Shown here: positions 42,137 to 49,611 of the stretch, piece by piece
How the letters are laid out: every line of letters starts with the position of its first letter
How positions within the stretch are numbered: the first letter of the stretch is position 1
NCBI GenBank assembly: GCA_032017425.1
Contig: DALZPW010000007.1
Length of the DNA: 64,000 nucleotides
Origin: Faucicola tetraodonis
Lineage (GTDB): Bacteria > Pseudomonadota > Gammaproteobacteria > Pseudomonadales > Moraxellaceae
Direction: 5' to 3' (one strand)
The notes under the pieces: model-generated
Told to the model about the DNA's origin: nothing
Database searches by the model: none
Seen by the model: the letters and a program-made list of their open reading frames with translations, nothing else
Position numbers and translations under genes: made by a program

Positions 42137-44365
42137 TTGAATATATCAACTTTACCAAAATTAAGCCATCCTGATGTGGATATTGCACAGTTTGACCTAA
42201 TGCGTGTATTGGATTATTTGGATGATGACGAACAGCAAATTGTTCTCAAAGCCTGTGCCTTTGGCGACCAAGCCCATATCAAAGATAAACGCAAATCTGG
42301 CGAGCCTTATATCACCCACCCTATGGCGGTAGCGGAAATTTTGGGTAGTTTTCGCATGGATGTCGATACCATTGTGGCGGCGATTTTGCATGATACTGTG
42401 GAAGATACACCTACCACTGAAGAAGATTTGATCCGAGAGTTTGGCAAGGCAGTTGCCCAAATCGTCAATGGTGTCACCAAATTAAAATCCTCCAATGAAA
42501 AACACATCAATAAAGCCGCGACTTTTTACCGCATTATTACCGCAACGCTAGAAGACCCGCGCGTGTTGATTGTCAAATTGGCTGACCGCTTACACAATAT
42601 GACCACCATCGAAGCGGTGCCTGAGAAAAAACAACAGGCAACCGCACAAGAAACGTTGGATTTTTATGTGCCGTTTGCACGTACGCTTGGGCTGAATGAT
42701 TTAGCCGACTATATCGAGATTTTATGTTATCGCAGCCTAAATGCACCCATGTATAACAAGTTATCCGATAAACTTATGCAGCATGGTTTGGGGCGCACCT
42801 TTCAACAAGAAGCTATTCATAATTATTTAAATATTGTTTTGAGCCGACTGGGCGTTAAAGGTTATGTCAAAGATGTCGATAACCGCGTGACTTTGTTTCG
42901 TCAGTTCTTTAAAAACCGCGGCAAAATCACCGATTTGCTATGGCATTATGAATTTATGCTAGTCATGGATAAAGTGGAAGACTGCGACCAAATCGCCAAG
43001 TATTTTATCAATAAATACCAAATTGCGCCTGAGTGTATCGAAGATAATATCCGCCATCCGCGTGCGGGGGGCAACCAATCGTTTACCATTACCTATAAAA
43101 ACGACCATGACACCATCAAAGTGGTCATTTTGACTAAAACCATGCTCAAAACCACCCGTTTAGGGATTTTGATGGGTGAAGCCGCATCGCCGCTTAGCCA
43201 GTCAGTGATTCAGGCCTCTCTACGCAATCTGCAAAACTTGATTGCCGACAATGAAAGCGATATCGAAGAGCAGCCATCCGATGCGGTGACGGTGGTTGAT
43301 AAACTGATTGACTATCTTCACGAACGTAAAATTATTTGCTATACCCCAAACGGTGATGCCTATGAGTTGCCGCGCGGCTCCACAGCGCTTGACTTTGCCT
43401 ATACTATCAGTACCCATATCGGTAACCGTGCAACGGGCGCTGAAATCAATGGCGTAGAAGCCAAACTGGGTACGATTTTGAAAACTGGCAATAGGGTCAA
43501 AATTCATACCGACCCCAATGCGATTCCAAAAGCGGAGTGGCTGGGTTTTGTGGCAACTAATAAAGCGCGGCGTGCGTTGTTTGAATGGTTAAAAGGCTTA
43601 AATCCTGAGCAAAAAGAGCACGAAGGCAAAACCGCCTTTGAGCGCGCGCTTAAAACGCAAAATCTTTCACTCGCTGATGTGAGCGATGAACAATGGCAAT
43701 TGCTACTTGATTGGCGTGGCTTACAGGATAAAAGTGCGTTCTTTACGGAGTTTACCACAGGTAAATTGCTACCGCAGATTGCCGTTTCGCGCTTATTGAC
43801 CCAAGAGCAGCTTGCTAAAAACCAAGCCAGCGCCCATGCCGCTAACCAACCGCAAAGCTTGATTGCGGATGCCGCCAATATGGAGATGAATTTTTCCAGC
43901 TGTTGTCATCCTGTGTATGGCGACCCGATTGTCGGGCATATTTCAAAAAATGGCTTGGTGGTGCATCGACATAAATGTTTTTCAATTGATGAAATTCGCC
44001 GTGTCAATGAATACCAAGTGATTCCGCTACATTGGCGAGTGTCTAACAGTGAGGATGAGATATCCAAGCGTATTTATTTTGATGCCGCGCTAAAAATTAA
44101 TCAAAACCTGACCGATGAGCAAATCAGCGATTTAATCTTTATTGTACGTGATACTCAGGCGGGTTTTGAGTATATTGAACAGCGTAATGGCTATACCTTG
44201 CTGTTTGTGGTGGTGCAAAGCCGTGCCCAGATTGCAAGCTTAATTCAGCGCCTACGCACCTTCTTGGGCTATCCCAATATTGTAAGGCTGTATCAATGGA
44301 ATGACGAAGTGCTACTTTCTCAGAGCCAAAACACGTCTGCGCCAAAAAATAAAGATATTTTATAA
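42137..44365 (+). CDS. spoT: ppGpp hydrolase SpoT with a degenerate synthetase domain
   Basis: RelA/SpoT homologue, 742 aa. The HD hydrolase domain (about 35-180) is intact: G-E-P-Y-I-T-H-P, A-A-I-L-H-D-T-V-E-D-T (H85, D86), and L-A-D-R-L-H-N-M. The synthetase region (about 225-360) has lost the family's G-Y-x-S-L-H motif; the place shows G-G-N-Q-S-F-T-I-T-Y, and the R-x-K-x-x-S/Y-I-x-x-K stretch is missing. TGS (about 390-450) and a C-terminal ACT domain remain. Acinetobacter SpoT is reported to be hydrolase-only, which fits. Start is TTG with GAGG 8 nt upstream. RelA is presumably elsewhere. Confidence 0.93.
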   Translation: MNISTLPKLSHPDVDIAQFDLMRVLDYLDDDEQQIVLKACAFGDQAHIKDKRKSGEPYITHPMAVAEILGSFRMDVDTIVAAILHDTVEDTPTTEEDLIREFGKAVAQIVNGVTKLKSSNEKHINKAATFYRIITATLEDPRVLIVKLADRLHNMTTIEAVPEKKQQATAQETLDFYVPFARTLGLNDLADYIEILCYRSLNAPMYNKLSDKLMQHGLGRTFQQEAIHNYLNIVLSRLGVKGYVKDVDNRVTLFRQFFKNRGKITDLLWHYEFMLVMDKVEDCDQIAKYFINKYQIAPECIEDNIRHPRAGGNQSFTITYKNDHDTIKVVILTKTMLKTTRLGILMGEAASPLSQSVIQASLRNLQNLIADNESDIEEQPSDAVTVVDKLIDYLHERKIICYTPNGDAYELPRGSTALDFAYTISTHIGNRATGAEINGVEAKLGTILKTGNRVKIHTDPNAIPKAEWLGFVATNKARRALFEWLKGLNPEQKEHEGKTAFERALKTQNLSLADVSDEQWQLLLDWRGLQDKSAFFTEFTTGKLLPQIAVSRLLTQEQLAKNQASAHAANQPQSLIADAANMEMNFSSCCHPVYGDPIVGHISKNGLVVHRHKCFSIDEIRRVNEYQVIPLHWRVSNSEDEISKRIYFDAALKINQNLTDEQISDLIFIVRDTQAGFEYIEQRNGYTLLFVVVQSRAQIASLIQRLRTFLGYPNIVRLYQWNDEVLLSQSQNTSAPKNKDIL

Positions 44366-44392
44366 ACCCATCATACTGTAATAGGAAATAAT

Positions 44393-44773
44393 ATGAGCCG
44401 TGACATCATTCATACTGACAATGCCCCTGCTGCGGTAGGCACTTATTCACAAGCCGTGAAGGTTGATAAGACTGTCTATATTTCAGGTCAAATCGGACTC
44501 GACCCAAATACCATGACCCTAGCCGATGGCTTTGTCAATCAGGCCAACCAAGTCATGTCAAACATCGAGGCTATCTGCCAAGCCGCAGGTGGTTCGTTAG
44601 CCAATGTGGTGAAGTTTAACGTCTCCCTCACCGATTTGGCAGATTTTTCTGCCTTAAATGAGATTTTTGCGGCGCGCCTAACTGCGCCCTACCCTGCCCG
44701 TGCCGCGGTGCAAGTGGCCGCCTTGCCAAAAGGTGCGGTGGTCGAAATTGAAGCGCTTTTGGTTTTAGATTGA
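44393..44773 (+). CDS. ridA: RidA family reactive-intermediate deaminase
   Basis: Removes reactive enamine/imine intermediates from PLP enzymes. Trimeric YjgF fold; Y-S-Q-A-V (near 18), I-S-G-Q-I-G-L-D-P near 30, and the R in P-A-R-A-A-V-Q-V near 104 with V-E-I-E-A at the end are conserved. 126 aa, 28 bp after spoT as in many gammaproteobacteria. Its last codons and stop lie in the first copy of a 17-bp tandem repeat. Confidence 0.94.
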   Translation: MSRDIIHTDNAPAAVGTYSQAVKVDKTVYISGQIGLDPNTMTLADGFVNQANQVMSNIEAICQAAGGSLANVVKFNVSLTDLADFSALNEIFAARLTAPYPARAAVQVAALPKGAVVEIEALLVLD

Positions 44774-44804
44774 TTTTGGTTTTAGATTGATTTTGGTTTT
44801 AGAT
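44757..44804 (+). repeat. 17-bp tandem repeat spanning the ridA stop codon
   Basis: TTTTGGTTTTAGATTGA occurs at 44757-44773 and 44774-44790, with a third partial copy from 44791 to 44804. The ridA stop (TGA, 44771-44773) is the end of the first copy. Confidence 0.88.
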
Positions 44805-44941
44805 GAATGTTAACCCGCTCAAATGGAAGGTGAGTTACAAGACTTGCCTTTTTTTATGTCAAATTTTTGCCCATCTGACCACAGTTTAACGCCTAGAATT
44901 GGGCTATAATTTAACCCTACAACAATTTTTAAAGGTGTGTT

Positions 44942-47182
44942 TTGCTAATCCAAGTTGCCTTACCTGTGCCCATTGATTCGGTGTTCGATTATCGCGTTGT
45001 GGGCGATGCGTTGCCCGCGATTGGCTGCCGCGTCCGAGTACCGTTTGGTGCGCGCAAATTGGTCGGCATCGTGGTGGCGCATATTGAGCACAGTCAGCTT
45101 ACGCAAAATGCGATTAAACCTGTATTGGACATACTTGATGAAGTGCCGATTGTCGATGAGGCTTTGCTAAAACTCGCTTATTGGCTGTCTGCTTATTACT
45201 GCTATCCGCTTGGCGATGTGTTCGATGTCATGCTGCCGACGTTAATTCGCCAAGGAATGACGCTCGACTACCGACAATTATGCTGGCGACAATTACGCGA
45301 TGCCACTGACGAGGATTTTTCCGCCAGTGCCAAAAAACAACGCCAACAATTTGCTTTATATGAATTGGTCATCAACTCGCATGGCAATTCGCATAGTAAT
45401 TCACATAGCAATGACACAAAACTTGTAACTGAGTTTGCGCTACTAGACAACGGTGTCGAGCCTGCTTATTTAAAAAAATTTGAGCAAAAAGGTCTGATTG
45501 CGCCTGTTTATCAAATGCCATCTTTACCCAAGCTTGCTAAGCTTGCCACCACGCCGCTCACCTTAAATTTGCAGCAACAACAAGCGGTGCAAAAAATCAC
45601 CCACGCCTGCCAGCAGCCACACTATGAAGGTTTTTTGCTCAATGGCATTACGGGCAGTGGCAAGACCGAAGTGTATTTGCAAGTGATGCAAACGGTACTA
45701 GCACAAGGCAAACAAGTGCTTATCTTAGTGCCAGAAATTGGGCTGACCCCACAGACCAGACAGCGATTTGCCGAACGATTTGAAGCCCAAGTATTGATGC
45801 TACATTCAGGACTTAATGACACCGTGCGGCTTGATGGCTGGCAACAATGCCGACTGGGCTATGCGCAAATTATTATCGGTACGCGTTCGTCAGTGTTATA
45901 CCCATTTGCCAATTTAGGGCTGATTATTGTCGATGAGTCGCATGACCAATCTTACAAACAGCAAGACTCACTGCGCTATCACGCCAGTGACGTGGCGCTC
46001 TATCGGGGGTTTCAGCTTAATTGTCCGGTAATTTTGGGCACCGCGACGCCATCACTTGAAAGCCTGTATCTGGTACAACAAGGTAAACTTACCGAGCTTA
46101 CTTTGACCCAGCGTGCAGGCGATGCCAAACCTGCCATCATGCAGCTGATTGATGCGCGCCAACAGGCATGGCAAAACGGTTTGGCGCAAAGTTTAATTCA
46201 AGCCATTCGGCAAACGTTGGATAAAGATGAGCAAGTATTGGTATTTTTAAACCGTCGTGGCTACGCGCCCATCTTATTGTGTGATGCTTGCGGTTGGCAA
46301 GCAGACTGCCCGCGCTGTGATGCGCATTTGACAGTGCATTTTCAGCCAGTGGCAATGCTAAAATGCCACCACTGCGATTGGCAGCAAGCCATCCCGAATC
46401 ATTGCCCTAGCTGCGGTAGCAGCAATCTTGACCCTGTGGGCATGGGTACGGCGCGGATGGTTGAAGGGTTAACTGAGCTTTTCCCCGATGTGCCTGTGAT
46501 TCAAATTGACCGCGATACCACGCGTAAAAAAAACAGTTGGGAGCAAGTGTATCAGCGTATTGCTGATAACCCCAAAGCCATTTTGGTGGGCACGCAAATG
46601 GTGGCTAAAGGGCACCATTTCCCCAATGTGACGTTGGTGGCAATCCCCAATGCTGACCGTGGTTTTTTATCCTCAGATTTTCGCTCGCCTGAGCATACTG
46701 CCCAGCTGATTATCCAAGTGGCCGGTCGTGCGGGTCGTGCCGATAAAGCAGGTCTGGTACTGATACAAACCCTGCAACCTGAAAATCCCGCGTTACTGAC
46801 TTTGGTACGTGAAGGATATCTGAGTTTTGCTCAGCAATTATTGGCTGAGCGGCGCATGTTGGGATTGCCGCCATTTACTTACGCTTGTTTGGTACGGGTG
46901 GAAAGCAAATCGTTAGAAAACAATCAGCAAATTTTGCATCAAGCAATGGCGCTATTGCCATCACGCCAACACATGACAGCCTTGGGTATTGCCATTAATG
47001 GCCCGGTGGATGCGCCGATGGCAAAGAAGAACAGTCGCTATCACTCGCATTTATTAATTTTGACCAAAACACGCCACGTTCGCCAGCAGCTATTGTCGGA
47101 CTGGTGGCGACAGACGATTGCGTTGCCATCGGCAAAGTATGCCAGACTATCGATTGACATTGATCCGATGAGTTGGTCTTAA
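44942..47182 (+). CDS. priA: Primosomal protein N' (replication restart helicase PriA)
   Basis: 3'-to-5' helicase that reloads the replisome at stalled forks. An N-terminal DNA-binding part is followed by Walker A G-I-T-G-S-G-K-T-E near residue 236, Walker B with D-E-S-H near 330, the double zinc module (C-D-A-C, C-P-R-C, C-H-H-C, C-P-S-C around 445-490) and helicase motifs V-A-G-R-A-G-R-A near 600. 746 aa. Start TTG with AAAGGTG upstream; V-A-L-P-V-P aligns with E. coli PriA so the start is right. A 12-bp repeat adds S-H-x-N units near residue 147. Confidence 0.95.
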   Translation: MLIQVALPVPIDSVFDYRVVGDALPAIGCRVRVPFGARKLVGIVVAHIEHSQLTQNAIKPVLDILDEVPIVDEALLKLAYWLSAYYCYPLGDVFDVMLPTLIRQGMTLDYRQLCWRQLRDATDEDFSASAKKQRQQFALYELVINSHGNSHSNSHSNDTKLVTEFALLDNGVEPAYLKKFEQKGLIAPVYQMPSLPKLAKLATTPLTLNLQQQQAVQKITHACQQPHYEGFLLNGITGSGKTEVYLQVMQTVLAQGKQVLILVPEIGLTPQTRQRFAERFEAQVLMLHSGLNDTVRLDGWQQCRLGYAQIIIGTRSSVLYPFANLGLIIVDESHDQSYKQQDSLRYHASDVALYRGFQLNCPVILGTATPSLESLYLVQQGKLTELTLTQRAGDAKPAIMQLIDARQQAWQNGLAQSLIQAIRQTLDKDEQVLVFLNRRGYAPILLCDACGWQADCPRCDAHLTVHFQPVAMLKCHHCDWQQAIPNHCPSCGSSNLDPVGMGTARMVEGLTELFPDVPVIQIDRDTTRKKNSWEQVYQRIADNPKAILVGTQMVAKGHHFPNVTLVAIPNADRGFLSSDFRSPEHTAQLIIQVAGRAGRADKAGLVLIQTLQPENPALLTLVREGYLSFAQQLLAERRMLGLPPFTYACLVRVESKSLENNQQILHQAMALLPSRQHMTALGIAINGPVDAPMAKKNSRYHSHLLILTKTRHVRQQLLSDWWRQTIALPSAKYARLSIDIDPMSWS
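45374..45409 (+). repeat. Three 12-bp in-frame repeats in priA
   Basis: Units 45374-45385, 45386-45397 and 45398-45409 encode N-S-H-G/S in PriA, between the DNA-binding part and the helicase domain. Confidence 0.8.
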
Positions 47183-47312
47183 CCTGACTTGTAAAACCAT
47201 TGCTTTTGGTAGACCGCTTATTTTAGGGGATGTTTAAATGGGCTTTTTTCAAGTCGCTGATTGGGCTATAATTTAGCTAATTTTTGCCATTGATTAGGGT
47301 AAGTAAATAACA

Positions 47313-47604
47313 ATGACNNNNNNNNNNNNNNNNNNNNNNNNNNNNNNNNNNNNNNNNNNNNNNNNNNNNNNNNNNNNNNNNNNNNNNNNNNNNNNNNNNN
47401 NNNNNNNNNNNNNNNNNCCCAAAACCGCTTCAAGATTCAAAGCAGCCTACTGATGTGCACCCTAATGCGCATAGTCATGGCAACAATCATCACCATAAGG
47501 ACATAACAATGACCCCAAAACCGCTTCAAGATTCAAAGCAGCCTACTGATGTGCACCCTAATGCGCATGGTCATGGCAACAATCACCGCCATGAGGATGC
47601 TGAC
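47313..47604 (+). repeat. 96-bp (32-codon) His-rich tandem repeat in the CDF transporter gene
   Basis: One unit runs from the ATG at 47313 across the gap to 47508 and the next starts at 47509; the second diverges after about 85 bp. Each encodes M-T-P-K-P-L-Q-D-S-K-Q-P-T-D-V-H followed by His/Asn-rich residues. The end of the unit has AAGGA 7 nt before the next ATG. Confidence 0.85.
47318..47417. other. Assembly gap of exactly 100 N
   Basis: Unknown bases. The left flank ends in ATGAC and the right flank begins CCCAAAACC; joined without any gap they read ATGACCCCAAAACC, which is exactly the start of the 96-bp repeat unit seen intact at 47509. So the gap most likely hides a whole number of repeat units, possibly none. 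Confidence 0.95.
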
Positions 47605-48546
47605 CACAGCCCCAGTCACAGTCACAGTCACAGCCATACCGATAATCAGCGTATCATCACGATAGCGTTTGCTATCATTGCAAGCTATATGATTGTTGAA
47701 GTCATCGGCGGTTATATTACCGGCAGTTTGGCGTTGTTATCAGATGCAGGTCATATGTTTAGTGATGCGGTGTCACTTGCCATGACTTTGTTTGCGTTTA
47801 TCATCGGTAAAAAATCCGCTACCTCTCATAAAACTTTTGGTTATCGCCGTTTTGAGATTTTGATTGCGCTCATCAATGGGGTAACGCTACTGATTATCAG
47901 TGCAGGTATCATTTATGAAGCCGTGCTGCGTTTTCAGCAGCCGCCACAAATCGCCACCACGGGTATGCTGTTTATCAGTACTATTGGGCTTATCGTCAAT
48001 TTGGTGGTGGCGAAGCTGATGCACGGTGGTGATACTGATAATCTCAATATGAAAAGCGCTTATTTACATGTATTAAGTGACTTGCTAGGCTCGGTGGCTG
48101 CGATTATTGCTGCTATTGTGATTATGCTGTTTGGCTGGGTGTGGGCAGATGCGGCAGTGAGTATTTTGGTGGCGCTACTGATTGTTCGCAGTGGTTATGC
48201 TGTCGTCAAAAATGCCGCCCATATCTTGATGGAAGGCGCGCCCAATGATATTGACCAAAGCGCTATTATCAAAACCCTCTCTGCCCACCCAAACGTTTTA
48301 TCGGTTCATGATTTACACGTCTGGACGATTACCAGCGGCTTACATAGTTTATCTTGTCATATCATCGTCCCAAGCTCGCTTACCCTGCAGCAAACTGACG
48401 CGCTATTATCAGACTTACAGCACGAGTTACAGCATTTAGGCATTGGGCACAGTACCATTCAATTTGAGAGTGATTTGCATGCGCACTCCGCGCAGTTTAA
48501 TTGTGACATTACCAGCACACCCCCTGTCCATGCGCATGCGCACTAA
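47419..48546 (+). CDS. Zinc/cadmium CDF-family exporter (CzcD/ZitB-like), 5' end in assembly gap
   Basis: Proton-coupled metal exporter in the inner membrane. Six membrane segments; the zinc site is H-x-x-x-D in segment 2 (D-A-G-H-M-F-S-D) and in segment 5 (H-V-L-S-D), the HD-HD set typical of zinc and cadmium carriers. A C-terminal cytoplasmic domain follows (H-D-L-H-V-W-T-I) and a His-rich end. The N-terminus is a His/Asn-rich tail made of 32-residue repeats and S-H-S-H runs that probably bind zinc. The natural start is likely the ATG at 47313 before the gap; in-frame internal starts exist at 47509 and, as GTG, 47455. Confidence 0.87.
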   Translation, partial: PKPLQDSKQPTDVHPNAHSHGNNHHHKDITMTPKPLQDSKQPTDVHPNAHGHGNNHRHEDADHSPSHSHSHSHTDNQRIITIAFAIIASYMIVEVIGGYITGSLALLSDAGHMFSDAVSLAMTLFAFIIGKKSATSHKTFGYRRFEILIALINGVTLLIISAGIIYEAVLRFQQPPQIATTGMLFISTIGLIVNLVVAKLMHGGDTDNLNMKSAYLHVLSDLLGSVAAIIAAIVIMLFGWVWADAAVSILVALLIVRSGYAVVKNAAHILMEGAPNDIDQSAIIKTLSAHPNVLSVHDLHVWTITSGLHSLSCHIIVPSSLTLQQTDALLSDLQHELQHLGIGHSTIQFESDLHAHSAQFNCDITSTPPVHAHAH

Positions 48547-48612
48547 CCGACTTTTTGGCCTAAGGTGCCAAAAAATCGGTGCTGCCGCTGAGCGTTTTTT
48601 AGTTTTTTTTGT
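48547..48612 (+). terminator. Terminator region after the CDF gene
   Basis: A 12-bp stem with one unpaired base on each arm (48547-48559 and 48567-48579, loop CTAAGGT), followed after a short spacer by T runs up to 48612. Confidence 0.55.
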
Positions 48613-48723
48613 GGTGTTTGCTGGTTGCTTGCTTAACTTTTCTTACGATTAATTGCGTAATAGTGCGCATTACTTAGGCTAAATATGTTAGGATGAATCA
48701 GCACCATGCTGTGGCAAGCGTTG

Positions 48724-48756
48724 TTTGCTAAACGCTTGCTAAACGTTTGCCAAACA
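48724..48756. repeat. 11-bp tandem repeat, three copies
   Basis: TTTGCTAAACG, CTTGCTAAACG and TTTGCCAAACA follow each other at 48724-48734, 48735-48745 and 48746-48756, upstream of the hypothetical gene at 48838. Confidence 0.8.
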
Positions 48757-48837
48757 ATTAAACATCTGTATTTAATATCTATTTAAGTTTCTATTAAATC
48801 TATATAACAATTACTAGCTTACTGGAGGTAAACGCGT

Positions 48838-49593
48838 ATGACACACCGTTCTGCACCTTTCGTGGCACCCAATTTGCATCTCACCCAATCTGATGGCTCA
48901 GACAACTCAGATAATGGCAATCCCTCAGCATTGCTGGTTGATGAAAAGGCGCATAAAAAACAGGTCAAGTTATTGCTCTCGACCTTGCAAGCCGATATTG
49001 CCCAGTTTCGGGATAATTTTTTTCCGCCGCCCTATCTCACCCAAATTCAAGATTTGCCTATTTATGCAGGCAATTTGGCAGAGGTGCAAAGCTATGAGCA
49101 AACCTGGCAAGCTTTGATTGATCGCGCCAAAGGGTTTTATCCCTCGGCAGGACTGCCGCCTGATTATCTGCCATTACCCGCAAGCCTTGAGATACCGCAG
49201 TTTATTTATCATGTGCAAAAACTACATTTGACCCGTACCAAAGCCAAGGAATCCAAAAATTTTGGCTCGGTGGGTGCACTGGTTGAAAAATGCGGTCCGT
49301 ATGAGGATGCCCAGTTGATGGCGATGGAAAATGCCTTAGCCAAAGGCGAAGACGTGCGGCTGGTGGCGCATCGTGAATTTATTGATTTACGTGCTTATGT
49401 GTTTTGTCGCAATCCCAAAGGCGAATTGCTAGAGCCTGAACGGATTCGTTTTTATCGCACAGGTTTGGTTATTCAAACATTAGCAGACTTTAAAGTGGTG
49501 GACAGTCGGCAAACTCCCCGTAAAAAACGCAATGACGCCTATAAAAATGCGATTGCCGATAATGGGATTTGGAAAATTTTTGTCAAAAATTAA
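48838..49593 (+). CDS. Hypothetical protein, 251 aa
   Basis: I do not recognise the family. It is a soluble, charged protein of 251 aa with an Asn/Asp/Ser-rich N-terminal 30 residues, a helical middle (K-K-Q-V-K-L-L-L-S-T-L-Q-A-D-I) and a C-terminal alpha/beta part (R-L-V-A-H-R-E-F-I-D-L-R-A-Y-V-F, then a basic stretch R-Q-T-P-R-K-K-R). No signal peptide or membrane segment. GGAGG lies before the ATG. The Kef-type antiporter gene begins 18 bp after its stop, so the two are likely an operon; no functional link is known to me. Confidence 0.7.
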   Translation: MTHRSAPFVAPNLHLTQSDGSDNSDNGNPSALLVDEKAHKKQVKLLLSTLQADIAQFRDNFFPPPYLTQIQDLPIYAGNLAEVQSYEQTWQALIDRAKGFYPSAGLPPDYLPLPASLEIPQFIYHVQKLHLTRTKAKESKNFGSVGALVEKCGPYEDAQLMAMENALAKGEDVRLVAHREFIDLRAYVFCRNPKGELLEPERIRFYRTGLVIQTLADFKVVDSRQTPRKKRNDAYKNAIADNGIWKIFVKN

Positions 49594-49611
49594 AAATAAT
49601 TGAGGTTTTGT

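Noticed and set aside
47420..47650. CRISPR array
   Set aside because: The repeat is coding, in frame, 96 bp long and directly tandem without spacers.
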